DNA of 64,000 nt from Roseococcus sp. SYP-B2431 (GCF_004336745.1 NZ_SJXD01000011.1:1287183-1351182); one strand, 5' to 3'. Numbered from the stretch's first letter, positions 51,405-61,094 are shown. Translations and numbers: made by a program. The notes: generated by a model from the letters alone, not told the origin.

Positions 51405-51512
51405 GCCGGCGCGATCACGCCCCGGGGAGGGGCTATTGCGAAGCCCCGCGCGTCAGGGTCCCGCCGGGTCTGCGCCGCCCGGCAGCGCGGGAAGGGGAGC
51501 GGCCCACGCCGC

Positions 51513-51758
51513 TCAGGCCTCGCCCTCCGGTGCGTCGTCCCCCTCGGACGCGTCCTCGTCATCCTCTTCCGGCAGGGCGGCCCTGGCGGCCCGGCCGGCC
51601 TCCCGTAGCCCGTCCTCGCCCAGATGGGCGCGGTCGAGCGAACTGCGCTGGGTGGCGTCGCGACCGGTCGCGGGCGCCACGGGAAGGGAGAGCAGCAAAG
51701 CTGCGAGATATGCGGGCCACATGATGGAGCGGAGCTTTCCGGTCCCGCGTGTTCTCAA
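51513..51758 (-). CDS. Small secreted acidic-tailed protein
   Basis: The product has 81 residues when started at TTG 51758, which overlaps the methyltransferase stop as TTGA. A positively charged start (RTRGTGKLRS) and hydrophobic stretch (IMWPAYLAALLLSLPVAPA) form a signal peptide, and the C-terminus is a run of Glu and Asp (EEDDEDASEGDDAPEGE). ATG 51722 is an alternative but has no ribosome-binding site. No family recognised. Confidence 0.55.
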   Translation of the reverse strand: MRTRGTGKLRSIMWPAYLAALLLSLPVAPATGRDATQRSSLDRAHLGEDGLREAGRAARAALPEEDDEDASEGDDAPEGEA

Positions 51759-52399
51759 AAAGGCAGCAATCGGGCGATCACGACCTTTCTTTCGCGTCGG
51801 TCCTCGAGCTCCAGCGTCGTGGGGACGGTGTGGATCGAGTGCTCCTCCATCCCATCGCGCGGCAGATAGGCCCGGCCGGGATCGGCCAGGAGGACGATGG
51901 CCTCGCGCGCCATGGACCGCAGCCAGGGCAGGATATGCGCGGTCATCGGCGCTTCGTAGCAGACGTCGCCGGCGAGGATCACGTCCCAGCGGCAGGGCGC
52001 GCCCACCACATCGCCGTCGAGGGGCGTGATCGCCACCTTGTTCAGCGCGGCGTTCAGCCCGATGGCGGCGATGGCGAGCGGATCGATCTCCGCGGCCTCG
52101 ACCGTCCCGGCGCCCATCTGCGCGGCGACCACTGCCGCGATGCCGCAGCCCGCGGCGAAGTCCAGCACACGCTTGCCCGCGACCAGCGCCGGATCGGCCC
52201 GCATGGCCAGCGACAGCGCCACGCTGCCCGGCCAGGCGAAGGCCCAGAAGGGCGGCTCCATGCCGTGCAGCTCGAGAAAGGCCTCGCTGGCCTGCCAGAT
52301 GGGGGTGATCTCGGTGGCCAGGTGGAGGCGGATGCCGGGCAGCAGCGGCGTCTCGGCGATGGCGGTCTGCGCGCGGATGAACGCGGCCGCGTCCCTCAA
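51755..52399 (-). CDS. Class I methyltransferase (ETFB-lysine / Nnt1-like)
   Basis: This is a 214-residue SAM enzyme. Motif I KRVLDFAAGCGIAAVVAAQMGA, EIDPLAIAAIGLNAALN and LAGDVCYEAPMT match the protein-lysine methyltransferase group containing the ETF-beta lysine methyltransferase, also annotated as 50S L11-like or nicotinamide-type. The TTG start overlaps the ubiA stop (TTGA). The target protein cannot be told from context. Confidence 0.82.
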   Translation of the reverse strand: MRDAAAFIRAQTAIAETPLLPGIRLHLATEITPIWQASEAFLELHGMEPPFWAFAWPGSVALSLAMRADPALVAGKRVLDFAAGCGIAAVVAAQMGAGTVEAAEIDPLAIAAIGLNAALNKVAITPLDGDVVGAPCRWDVILAGDVCYEAPMTAHILPWLRSMAREAIVLLADPGRAYLPRDGMEEHSIHTVPTTLELEDRRERKVVIARLLPF

Positions 52400-53313
52400 A
52401 GCCGCCCCAGCAGGATGGCGAGCGTGGCCAGCAGCCCGACCTCGCGGTTGGACTTGAAGAGCGTCAGGCACAGCGCCGGATCGTGGATGTCCAGCGCCCG
52501 GACCTGCAGGGCCAGGGCGACGGCCGGCAGCAGCAGCCCGAGGTGGAACCAAGGCGAGAGGCCGGCGAGCCAGCCGGCCGCCGCCAGCAGCAGGATCACG
52601 GCCGTGTAGCAGGCCGCCAGGAAGGGCCGGGTCCGCTTGCCGAACTTCAGCGCGGTGGAGCGGATGCCGACCAGCGCGTCGTCCTCGCGGTCCTGATGGG
52701 CATAGATCGTGTCGTAGCCGAGGATCCAGGCGATGGTCGCGGCGTAGAGGACCACGACCGGCCATCCCAGCGGCGCGCCGGCCGCCACCGGCCCCATCAG
52801 CGCGCCCCAGCCGAAGGTGAAGCCCAGCACCAGCTGCGGATAGTCGGTCACCCGCTTGGCCAGGGGGTAGGCCAGGATCGGCGCCAGCGAGAGCACGCCG
52901 AGCCAGATCGAGGCGGTGTTCAGCTGCAGCAGCACCGCGAGCCCGATCGCGCAGAGCAGCGCCAGGAAGGCCACGGCCTGCCGCGGCGAAACGGCACCGG
53001 AGGCCAGCGGGCGGTCGCGCGTGCGCTCCACCTGGCGGTCGATGTCGCGATCCCAGAGGTCGTTCACCACGCAGCCCGCGCCGCGCATCACGAAGGCGCC
53101 CACGAAGAAGAGGAAGGTCAGCCAGAGGCCCCTGCCCCAGCCCGGGGCAAACAGGGCGATTCCCCAGAGCCCGGGCAGGAAGAGCAGCCAGCTGCCGATC
53201 GGCCGGTCCGCCCGCATGAGCAGCGCGCAGGGCCGCCAGGAGGCCGGCAGCCGCGCGATCCACCCGCCGGCGCGGATGTCGGTGTAGCCCTGGACGGCGG
53301 GGTTCTCTTGCAC
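52396..53313 (-). CDS. ubiA: 4-hydroxybenzoate polyprenyltransferase
   Basis: This is a 305-residue membrane prenyltransferase of ubiquinone biosynthesis that joins 4-hydroxybenzoate to a polyprenyl chain. The Asp-rich motifs are NDLWDRDIDRQVERT and YDTIYAHQDREDD, with about nine helices. The start is uncertain: GTG 53313 gives a family-like N-terminus (YTDIRAGGWIARLPASWRP follows), while ATG 53343 would overlap the divergent rsmE start. Confidence 0.92.
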   Translation of the reverse strand: MQENPAVQGYTDIRAGGWIARLPASWRPCALLMRADRPIGSWLLFLPGLWGIALFAPGWGRGLWLTFLFFVGAFVMRGAGCVVNDLWDRDIDRQVERTRDRPLASGAVSPRQAVAFLALLCAIGLAVLLQLNTASIWLGVLSLAPILAYPLAKRVTDYPQLVLGFTFGWGALMGPVAAGAPLGWPVVVLYAATIAWILGYDTIYAHQDREDDALVGIRSTALKFGKRTRPFLAACYTAVILLLAAAGWLAGLSPWFHLGLLLPAVALALQVRALDIHDPALCLTLFKSNREVGLLATLAILLGRL

Positions 53314-53341
53314 GGGCGCATGCAGCACGGCACATCGGGGC

Positions 53342-54061
53342 ATGTCCATCCCTCGCATCCATGCCGAAGGGCCGCTCGCCGAGGGCGCCGAGATCGCGCT
53401 GACTCCGGCCCAGGCGCACCACATCGGCACGGTGATGCGCCGCGCCCCCGGCGCCGAGCTGCGCGCCTTCAACGCCACCGAGGGCGAGTTCGCCGCCGAG
53501 CTCACCGCGCTCCGCAAGGACCGCGGCGCCCTGCGTCTCGGCGCCCGGCTCCGCGCCCCCTCCCCCGAGCCCGAGCTGCGCGCCCTGGTCGCCGCCCTGA
53601 AGCGCGAGGCCATGGATTGGGCCGTCGAGAAGGCGACGGAACTGGGCGCCACCCTGATCCAGCCCGTGCTGACCCGCCGCTGCGTGGCCGACCGCAGCAA
53701 CACCCAGCGGCTGGCCGGCATCGCCCGGGCCGCCGCCGGGCAGTGCGAGCGCCTCTCGGTCCCCCTGGTCGGGGAGGCGCGTCCGCTGCATACCGTGCTG
53801 GACGGCTGGGACGGCGCGGCGCTTCTCGTCGGGGCGGAGCGGCGGGACGCGCCCCCGGTCCATGCGCTTCTCAAAGGGTTGCGCGCCCCCTGTGGCTTTC
53901 TGGTCGGCCCCGAGGGGGGCTTCGACCGGGCCGAGCTTGACGATCTCGCCCGGCGTCCCTTTGTTACGCTCACCACGCTTGGGCCGCGCATCCTCCGCGC
54001 GGAGACGGCGCTGGTCGCGGGGCTCGGAGCGATCTCCTTCGCCCTCGACGTCCAAGGCTGA
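53342..54061 (+). CDS. rsmE: 16S rRNA (uracil(1498)-N(3))-methyltransferase RsmE
   Basis: This is a 239-residue SPOUT-class methyltransferase. PUA-like N-terminal domain (HHIGTVMRRAPGAELRAFNATEGEF), then the knotted SAM domain with FLVGPEGGFDRAEL and LGPRILRAETALVAGL, both diagnostic for RsmE. It methylates U1498 of 16S rRNA. Its start lies directly opposite the ubiA start. It is followed 25 bases later by gshA. Confidence 0.95.
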   Translation: MSIPRIHAEGPLAEGAEIALTPAQAHHIGTVMRRAPGAELRAFNATEGEFAAELTALRKDRGALRLGARLRAPSPEPELRALVAALKREAMDWAVEKATELGATLIQPVLTRRCVADRSNTQRLAGIARAAAGQCERLSVPLVGEARPLHTVLDGWDGAALLVGAERRDAPPVHALLKGLRAPCGFLVGPEGGFDRAELDDLARRPFVTLTTLGPRILRAETALVAGLGAISFALDVQG

Positions 54062-54086
54062 GTCTCCAGGAACCGAAAGCGCCCCC

Positions 54087-55430
54087 ATGTCCAATCCCGG
54101 CCAGGCTGATCCCACGCCGATCACCTCCGCGCGTCAGCTTGCCGAGTGGTTCGCTTCGGGCTCCAAGCCGAAATCCGACTGGCGGATCGGCACCGAGCAC
54201 GAGAAGATCGGGTTCCGCCGCACGGATTTCTCGCCGCCGGACTACGAGCACCAGGGCATCGGCGCGCTGCTCGAAGGGATCATGGCCAAGGGCTGGGAGC
54301 CCATCCGCGACGGCGGCAAGGTCATCGGCCTGACGCGCGACGGCTGTTCCGTCAGCCTGGAGCCGGGCGGTCAGTTCGAGCTCTCCGGCGGCCCGGTCGA
54401 GGATCTGCATGAGACGCGGCTCGAGATCGCCGCCCATCTGCGCGACGTGCACGAGGTGGCCGGCCCGCTCGGCCTCGGCTTCTCCGGCATCGGCTTCAAC
54501 CCCGTGGCCAAGCGCGCCGACATGTCCTGGATGCCCAAGAGCCGCTACGCGATCATGCGGCGCTACATGCCGCTGAAGGGCAGCCTCGGCCTCGACATGA
54601 TGCTGCGCACCGCCACGGTGCAGGTGAACCTCGACTTCGGCGACGAGGCCGACATGGTCGAGAAGCTGCGCGTCTCGCTTGCGCTGCAGCCGCTGGCGAC
54701 AGCGCTCTTCGCCAGCTCGCCGCTCTGCGAGGGGAAGCCGTCCGGCTACAAGTCGCTGCGCGGGCATGTCTGGTCAGACACCGATCCGGACCGCACGGGG
54801 ATTCCTGCGATCGTCTTCGAGGACGGCTTCGGCTTCGAGCGCTTCGCCGAATATGCGCTGGACGTGCCTATGTACTTCGTGGCGCGCGAAGGCGCGCTGC
54901 ACGACGTGGCGGGCCAGAGCTTCCGGCGGTTCATGGCGCAGGGCCTCGACGGGCTGGACGGCATCGAGGCCACTATGGGCGACGTGGCCGACCACGTGAC
55001 CACCCTCTTCACGGAGGTCCGCCTCAAGAAGTTCCTGGAGATGCGCGGCTCGGATTCCGGCAGCGCCCCCATGCTGCTGGCGGAGCCCGCGCTCTGGGTC
55101 GGGCTGATCTACGACGACGCGGCGCAAAAGGCGGCGCGTGGTCTAACCCGGGGCTGGAGCGTCACGGAGCTTCACGCGCTGCGCGCCGAGGTGCCTAAGC
55201 TGGGGTTGGAGGCGATCGTCGCCGGCCGGAAGCTGCGCGACGTGGCGCGGGACGCTCTGGCCATCGCCGAGGGCGGGCTAAAGGCGCGCGGCCTCGGCGA
55301 GGAGGCCTATCTCGCGCCGTTGCAGGAGATCGTGGCGAGCGGGATGACCCAGGCGGACCGAATCCTGCAGCTCTACGAGGGTGCCTGGCGGGGAGATGCC
55401 AGGAAGGCCTTCGAGTTCACGGAACTGTAG
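54087..55430 (+). CDS. gshA: Glutamate-cysteine ligase (plant/alphaproteobacterial type)
   Basis: This is a 447-residue enzyme for the first step of glutathione synthesis. Signatures of the GshA class shared by plants and Alphaproteobacteria are RIGTEHEKIGFR, EPGGQFELSGGP, GFSGIGFNP, and MRTATVQVNLDF (MLRTATVQVNLDFGDE here), with SSPLCEGKPSGYKSLRGHVWSDTDPDR. The N-terminus matches family length with this ATG. It is the last GC-rich gene before the AT-richer island. Confidence 0.95.
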   Translation: MSNPGQADPTPITSARQLAEWFASGSKPKSDWRIGTEHEKIGFRRTDFSPPDYEHQGIGALLEGIMAKGWEPIRDGGKVIGLTRDGCSVSLEPGGQFELSGGPVEDLHETRLEIAAHLRDVHEVAGPLGLGFSGIGFNPVAKRADMSWMPKSRYAIMRRYMPLKGSLGLDMMLRTATVQVNLDFGDEADMVEKLRVSLALQPLATALFASSPLCEGKPSGYKSLRGHVWSDTDPDRTGIPAIVFEDGFGFERFAEYALDVPMYFVAREGALHDVAGQSFRRFMAQGLDGLDGIEATMGDVADHVTTLFTEVRLKKFLEMRGSDSGSAPMLLAEPALWVGLIYDDAAQKAARGLTRGWSVTELHALRAEVPKLGLEAIVAGRKLRDVARDALAIAEGGLKARGLGEEAYLAPLQEIVASGMTQADRILQLYEGAWRGDARKAFEFTEL

Positions 55431-55766
55431 CAGAGTAGGGCTTCTTCGCCCCTCGATCGTCGCAACCACCTGGATCGCCCGCGCCGAGGCAGGTCGCCCG
55501 GCCGGATGCCGTCCAGGGTGAGATGGGGCATGAGGAAGTTGCCGAGGGGGATTGTGTGAAGCGGGGCTCGTTCGGCTATTGCGGGCTCGCGGCCAGGAAC
55601 AGGCGAGGCCCGCCAGCAAGGTCGACCCACTCAGCAGGTTAGGATGCCCCCGCAATCGGTTGCCGGGTGCGGCCGCGGCCCATGCCGTCGGCCCATGACG
55701 ACCAAAGGGGCTAAGCTTGGCCCATCTTTCTCCAGGTCGGCCGTAGGCGGGTCGGGAACGATGTAG
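55431..55766. other. Gene-free stretch at the left edge of the glycan island
   Basis: These 336 bases contain no ORF I can support. A short GGGC-TTCTTC-GCCC hairpin just after the gshA stop could end its transcript. Reading frames across the rest lack recognisable motifs and ribosome-binding sites. Composition changes from GC-rich to AT-richer within or just after this stretch. Confidence 0.6.
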
Positions 55767-56768
55767 TCACATATCCGCTTCCCGAAAGTCAGCCGCCAAG
55801 CTCGAAAAGTCCACTTTCTCGGCTCCGAGAAGACGAGTTCTCGTCGCTGCCTCCTGGCACACTCGGTGCCATAGCACGTGAGAAAAGCGGGACGTCGGAC
55901 TCGCCTCGGTCAGCCAGGGCTTGCGGGGGCCCGGAAAATGGAGAAACACGATATCCTTGAGTATTTTCAGTTCCGGCAAAATCGAGAGCTGAGATAGGGA
56001 ACCAGCACCGAAATTATAGCGGGAGGCTATAAGGGAAAGATGATATTCCTCGGACTGCGAAAAGAACGCCGTCAAGTAACTTTGCTCGTTGACGTACTCC
56101 CGGCTGGACGCGAATTCCAGCAGTTCTTTCCTAAACTTCGGGTTCAGCATTCTCTCGCGTAGGAGTAAAACACCGCTATTGAGGCGATTATGCTGCTCGT
56201 CGAACCGACCCTTGGCCATATTGCGGAGGTTACGGAATATCTTGCCCTCACTATGGGGCTTCTTATCCTCCCTCAATATGAGATGTTCCATAAAACGGGG
56301 CCCGCCGAATATATCCCCCGGAGCATCGCTTGCCAGAAGGTCCTCGAAAGAATTCAGGCAGAGAATATCAGCATCGATGAAAAGGACCTGCTTAACGCCA
56401 TAATCATCAAACATCGACCACTTTAAGAACGTATATTTTGGTATCCAATCCAGTTTATAGCGGTCGGGAATGCGCCGCGATGAGATTACCTTGAATTGCT
56501 CGATTTCCTTCTCGCCGATAAATCGGATTTCATCAGCAACGGCCTTTACAATTTCATCCTTTAGGACGGCCTCGTCCTGCGTGAGGACAATAATCGGAAG
56601 CTTCGTCCCGGACGAATTTTTTGCAATGGTGTACAAAAGAACTTTAAAGGGCAGCAAAAAACTTGAATCGATCACAAACATGAGGGCAGTGCTTCGAACC
56701 GCAGAATTTTCGGTGGCCGGCTCCAGCCGATTCAAGAAGCCCATTTTAACGAGATTTTCTATCGCCAT
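55767..56768 (-). CDS. Glycosyltransferase family 8-like protein
   Basis: This is a 333-residue GT-A glycosyltransferase. The DxD metal motif is in VLFIDADILCLNSF, RLNSGVLLL is the usual mid-domain block, and HFPGPRKPW matches the H-x-x-G-x-x-KPW motif that binds the nucleotide sugar in family 8. AT-richer codon use than the genes before it points to transfer. It reads leftward, away from the GT2 gene, with a 290-base gap in which no gene could be supported. Confidence 0.8.
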   Translation of the reverse strand: MAIENLVKMGFLNRLEPATENSAVRSTALMFVIDSSFLLPFKVLLYTIAKNSSGTKLPIIVLTQDEAVLKDEIVKAVADEIRFIGEKEIEQFKVISSRRIPDRYKLDWIPKYTFLKWSMFDDYGVKQVLFIDADILCLNSFEDLLASDAPGDIFGGPRFMEHLILREDKKPHSEGKIFRNLRNMAKGRFDEQHNRLNSGVLLLRERMLNPKFRKELLEFASSREYVNEQSYLTAFFSQSEEYHLSLIASRYNFGAGSLSQLSILPELKILKDIVFLHFPGPRKPWLTEASPTSRFSHVLWHRVCQEAATRTRLLGAEKVDFSSLAADFREADM

Positions 56769-57058
56769 TGCGCCCTCTGGGAACTACCGTGAACGAACGT
56801 CTGAAATGAGTTGGCTACTCTTAAAGTGAGCCGAGGTCAAAGATCCATCTGCATACCGAACTGGAGGAGAGTGCTAGCATGCCAGGCCAGGTTTTGGATA
56901 CGATGGACATGCTGATGCATTGTTTTTCCCCTCAGCCCCCGAACAGCCTTATGGCTTGCGTGAGACACTGTCGCATTTTTCGCGATCGCGGCTTAAGGGA
57001 CGGGCGAACGGTCTTGACCGCTGGTCCGGATCAGTTGGCAATCGACTGTAAGAAGTGC

Positions 57059-59086
57059 CTAAGGACAGATCTCGGCCGGTGCATCGAACGGTCGGGATTC
57101 CTTCGTCGACAGGTGCGCAGGAGTCCCATTGGCCAACTGCTCCAGATGCCAGGCAAGCCACGCCTCGGTATAAGTTAGCCTCACCGGACTATACCGGAAC
57201 TCGTCGAACGCGGTAGCGCCGGACTGAGTTAGCGAGTCTTGGTGATGCCGGCCAATTCCGAGCGTCAACGGAAGAGACTGAACGGCTTTCATTCCATAAC
57301 GGCTGCGGGCGCGGAATAGTATTTCCGAGTCGGCACCTGTGCGCACGTAATCGAACAGCCCGATTTCCTTGAGAGCACTTCGACGAAAGAACGTAGATGC
57401 CGGGTTGAGATGTGTGTAGGGGCCTCCTCGCCGAACGAGGACCGAACCGTCATCACTCATTCGAAGCCATTGGGATGTGGTGCATACCGTGCCGTCCTTC
57501 GCGGCGTCTAAGTGCCTTCTAAGTCGGCTAGGATGCATCCAATCGTCTGAGTCATGGAACGTGACGAAATCTCCACGGCACACTTCGATTGCCGAATTCT
57601 TAGAAGCGTAAGTGCCCTTATTGCAATCATTAAATATGGGTATAATGCGCCCATCTTGCTCGCTCAAGGAGCGGACGACATCTCGGGTATTATCATCACT
57701 CACATCGTCGACAATATATAATTCGATGTTGGCCAAATCCTGAGCCATGACGCTTTGAACAGCCCGGACGATAGTTTTAGCGGAATTAAAGCTTGTCATA
57801 ATTACAGATATTTTGGGATGATCCGATGCAATGGCTTCGCGCTTGCCGGAGAATGAGAAAGCGCCACCAAATTCGTCGTGACCATAGGGGAGCAGCGGCA
57901 TGCCGGACAATTCCGCATATCTGAGTATTCCACTCGCCCAAATATCTACATTGCCGCGCTTACGCCCTACTAGGGCAAGCCCGAGATAAGCGTCCGCATA
58001 GGCCGGGTTAGCCTGGAGAAGACGCAAGGCAAAGGCCATAGCCTCGTCATAACAAGAGTTATTCGCTAGAAAATCCGCCAAGAAAATGGTATCTGACGGC
58101 GAGACCTTAGTATTATTGAACAGCACAGACCGCGCCATAGCCTTCGCATGAGGAGCATCGGCCACAAAGAGCACGCCGAAGTAGTTCATCAATGCTGACG
58201 CGCTGTCTGGCCTACGGAGGAAGCTCGCTGCATATCCATGCGACGCCACCTGGACTCTACCGCTCCGCAAAGCGGAGCGATTCGCAAGATCATCGAGCCG
58301 CTCTAGTTCGCCTGCCGGCACTTCGACCAGCAAACTATTATCTGAACGCAGAAGACACGCAAGATTATACGCACTTTCGGCAGCGTTGTTTATTAAATAA
58401 TAACGTACGGCCAGTACACCAATATAAAATTTGACCCTTCTACAAACCTCAATTTCGCCGCGTTGGACAACGTCCCACAAAATTGCTATAAGAAATCGGA
58501 AATCTGATGCGAATAAGCCGTCGGCCTGAGCGTGCCAGAACGCCTCGGGTTCGGGCCTGCTCATCTGCGAGACAAATTCCCCGACGGTGGTCTGTAGTAG
58601 TCCTCTCCCAGTTCGAAATTCAAACGGGGAATCCCATACTTGGCGCAATCCGGGCCGAAACGCATCAGATTCGAGCTTAGATCTCTCAAGAAGATTGGGA
58701 GCTGCCACTTTCCGCGATCTGATCTCGCTGGCACTTCGAATCAGCTCTTGAAGGCGAGGCGACCTGCCCAGCACTGGATGAGAGCGGAGAGTTTCCCGCA
58801 CCCCTTTGTCAGCAAAGATTATGGCGATCGCGTCGAAAATATTCCTACAAGACACAAGGGCCTCTCGGGCCCCGTTTGTTAGACCCGGCAGACCAGAAAG
58901 CGCGCGCGCCCCATCGGACGTGATGGCGATGTTAACGGCCGGCTGGCCACCGCCATCCTCCCGGCATACGCTTTCTACGGCAGAAATAAATTCCTCGCCA
59001 AAGCGGCCATCCGGCAAGCCGTGAATGATTTCGACAGTTTTTGATATAAGTTGCCCTAACACTCCTGCACCCCAGCTTGAGAGCAC
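57059..59086 (-). CDS. Glycosyltransferase family 2 protein with long N-terminal extension
   Basis: This is a 675-residue protein. About the first 420 residues are helical with TPR-like stretches (DEAMAFALRLLQANPAYADAYLGLALVGRKRGN), and the C-terminal 250 residues are a GT-A domain: ISVIMTSFNSAKTIVRAVQSVM, DDVSDDNTRDVV, and FHDSDDWMHPSRL with the DxDD metal site. The GTG start at 59086 is 20 bases after the FkbM stop; the frame stays open further upstream without a better initiator. Composition is AT-rich. Confidence 0.82.
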   Translation of the reverse strand: MLSSWGAGVLGQLISKTVEIIHGLPDGRFGEEFISAVESVCREDGGGQPAVNIAITSDGARALSGLPGLTNGAREALVSCRNIFDAIAIIFADKGVRETLRSHPVLGRSPRLQELIRSASEIRSRKVAAPNLLERSKLESDAFRPGLRQVWDSPFEFRTGRGLLQTTVGEFVSQMSRPEPEAFWHAQADGLFASDFRFLIAILWDVVQRGEIEVCRRVKFYIGVLAVRYYLINNAAESAYNLACLLRSDNSLLVEVPAGELERLDDLANRSALRSGRVQVASHGYAASFLRRPDSASALMNYFGVLFVADAPHAKAMARSVLFNNTKVSPSDTIFLADFLANNSCYDEAMAFALRLLQANPAYADAYLGLALVGRKRGNVDIWASGILRYAELSGMPLLPYGHDEFGGAFSFSGKREAIASDHPKISVIMTSFNSAKTIVRAVQSVMAQDLANIELYIVDDVSDDNTRDVVRSLSEQDGRIIPIFNDCNKGTYASKNSAIEVCRGDFVTFHDSDDWMHPSRLRRHLDAAKDGTVCTTSQWLRMSDDGSVLVRRGGPYTHLNPASTFFRRSALKEIGLFDYVRTGADSEILFRARSRYGMKAVQSLPLTLGIGRHHQDSLTQSGATAFDEFRYSPVRLTYTEAWLAWHLEQLANGTPAHLSTKESRPFDAPAEICP

Positions 59087-59106
59087 ACCAATCGTATGCC
59101 CTCGGT

Positions 59107-59757
59107 CTATGAAGCGAGACCGGCGTGGACAAAGGCCGCGTCCCCGGCAACCACAGGGCGTCGATCCGCAACCGAGCGACGGCCGACGCTATTGAGGGCA
59201 AATAAATCGTAGCCGAACGGCGCCAAGAAACCTAAAACTTTTTCAAACGGCGCGTGGATATTGCTTGCCCCAGAAAACGCGCAAGTTACCTGAATGGACT
59301 TGATATTCCCGGTTCTGAGAAGCCCGGCGAGGCCAGCAAGCACGGAAAGTTCGGAGCCAGAGGTATTGATCCGAATAAAGTCTACGACATCTACACCTTG
59401 AGCAGCTAAAAAATCATCGCCTCGAACAACGTTGACGTCCTCTTGTGTTTTGGGCTTAGATCCAGGCAATACAAAGCTATTCCCATTTGACGCACCATTG
59501 CTCAACATGGTCCCATAACCCTTGTGGTCGGACAGGGCGAACTTGAGGGGGACCACCGGCTCCAGCTGGGAACTAGCTTCTTGCAGTAGATTAAAGCTCT
59601 TAAGAATGGGCTCAAAAGCAAGAATCTTTACTAAGGCAAAAGCGTCCCGAATATCTCGCGTAGATTTACCTGAATTCGCCCCTACGTCAACTGCGACGGC
59701 GGGAACGAAATCTGGAAAGGCCAGCTTCAGATCTTGCAGGAAGCGATTCGCCATCAT
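59107..59757 (-). CDS. FkbM family methyltransferase
   Basis: This is a 216-residue SAM methyltransferase. The FkbM pattern is clear: AVDVGANSGKSTRDI (motif I), FEPILKSFNLL, ALSDHKGYGTML and VDFIRINTSGSELSVLAGLAGLL, where typical members have DVEG. FkbM enzymes O-methylate sugars or macrolide-type acceptors. It is upstream of and probably co-transcribed with the GT2 gene, suggesting methylation of the glycan being built. Confidence 0.85.
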   Translation of the reverse strand: MMANRFLQDLKLAFPDFVPAVAVDVGANSGKSTRDIRDAFALVKILAFEPILKSFNLLQEASSQLEPVVPLKFALSDHKGYGTMLSNGASNGNSFVLPGSKPKTQEDVNVVRGDDFLAAQGVDVVDFIRINTSGSELSVLAGLAGLLRTGNIKSIQVTCAFSGASNIHAPFEKVLGFLAPFGYDLFALNSVGRRSVADRRPVVAGDAAFVHAGLAS

Positions 59758-59996
59758 TCGTCTCCACGGAGTTGTCCTAGCAAATTAGCGCTGCTAAGGT
59801 GGTGCGGATCTCGAAAGACCACTAGTTCAAGGTTTCGCTTAGGTCAATCAGCGGAATTGTCGGCGGGATGAATCGGAGCCTAGCTGGCCCGGCGTCTAGC
59901 CCGAAGGTGCGGCCATTGGCGAAATGTCCTTGTCGGACCGGTCATGCCGGAGCATATTCGCTAAGCGTATAGATGTTTCAGGAATCGGAAAGCGAA

Positions 59997-61094
59997 ATGA
60001 ACATCATTTCACCCTACCAGGGTCTGCCTGAGCGCTCCTATTGGAGGTCGGGCGTTTCGAGACAATCACCCGATACCGTGTCTGATCTATACATTAAGAA
60101 ATTTTCTCTTAATCCTCGCGACAAAATTATTACTGCCGGAAGCTGTTTCGCACAGCACATATCTCGGCAGCTGCGCAAGAGGGGCTGCGGTATTGTCGAC
60201 GCTGAGCCGGCCCCGCCAGGCCTCCTTGAGGACCAAGGCCATAAGTACGGATATCATTTGTATTCCGCTCGCTATGGTAATATCTATACGGTACGGCAAC
60301 TGCTGCAATTGGTGCGTGAAGCGCGAGGCAAATTTAAGCCAGCCGAGTGGATCTGGGAGAAAGACGGCCGGTTTTTCGATGCACTGAGACCTTCGGTGGA
60401 GCCAGAAGGGTTAAGGTCCGCGGAAGAAGTGGTCGCCCATCGCGAGATCCATCTCGGAAGGGTAAGGGGGATGTTCGCTCGCGCGGATGTGTTCATATTC
60501 ACGATGGGTTTGACGGAAGCCTGGCAGCATCGAAGCTCTGGAACTGTTTTCCCTACCGCGCCAGGAACTATCGCTGGCCAGTATGACCCGGTGGAGTATG
60601 AGTTTATCAATTTTGACTATTCGGACATTTATAGCGACTTCATTCGAGTCCGCCGCATTTTGAAAGCTCGGCGGCCTGACATGCGGTTTCTCTTGACGGT
60701 ATCTCCGGTCCCTCTAACTGCTACAGCAAGTGGTGACCATGTACTTGCGGCCACTTTGTACTCGAAATCAGTTCTGCGCGCGGTGGCGGGACGCCTCGCG
60801 CAGCAGTTCGACGATATCGACTATTTTCCTTCTTACGATCTCATCGCGTCGCATTTCTCGAAGGCAGCCTTTTATGAAGGTAACTTAAGGTCGGTTACGT
60901 CCGCTGGGGTCGAGGCTGCCATGAGGGTGTTCTTTGCCCAACATGATATGGGGGCCGAGCCAGCGCTGCGGAGCACTGATGCCATAGCAGCAGTACCTGA
61001 AATGGACCCGGCCAATTCTCTGGCAGATGTGGCTGTGGACGACGCAGACGACCTCGTCTGCGAAGATGCATTACTGGAGGCGTTTGGGCGGTGA
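59997..61094 (+). CDS. GSCFA-domain protein
   Basis: This 365-residue protein contains the family-naming motif in KIITAGSCFAQHISRQLRKRG near residue 45, then FTMGLTEAWQ and FLLTVSPVPLTAT, and a C-terminal YFPSYD block, all typical of GSCFA proteins, which are related to SGNH hydrolases and act on acylated or sulfated glycans or peptides by inference. The ATG at 59997 follows GGAAAG; another ATG at 59973 is possible. Its stop overlaps the next gene as GTGA. Confidence 0.85.
   Translation: MNIISPYQGLPERSYWRSGVSRQSPDTVSDLYIKKFSLNPRDKIITAGSCFAQHISRQLRKRGCGIVDAEPAPPGLLEDQGHKYGYHLYSARYGNIYTVRQLLQLVREARGKFKPAEWIWEKDGRFFDALRPSVEPEGLRSAEEVVAHREIHLGRVRGMFARADVFIFTMGLTEAWQHRSSGTVFPTAPGTIAGQYDPVEYEFINFDYSDIYSDFIRVRRILKARRPDMRFLLTVSPVPLTATASGDHVLAATLYSKSVLRAVAGRLAQQFDDIDYFPSYDLIASHFSKAAFYEGNLRSVTSAGVEAAMRVFFAQHDMGAEPALRSTDAIAAVPEMDPANSLADVAVDDADDLVCEDALLEAFGR

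Noticed and set aside
55278..55655. Minus-strand frames across the gshA end and the following gap
   Set aside because: They overlap gshA antisense, have no ribosome-binding site and no recognisable motif.
56879..57178. A 99-codon plus-strand ORF with GGAGGAG upstream, in the gap between GT8 and GT2
   Set aside because: It overlaps the GT2 3' end by 120 bases and its sequence shows no fold or family; the ribosome-binding site alone is not enough.
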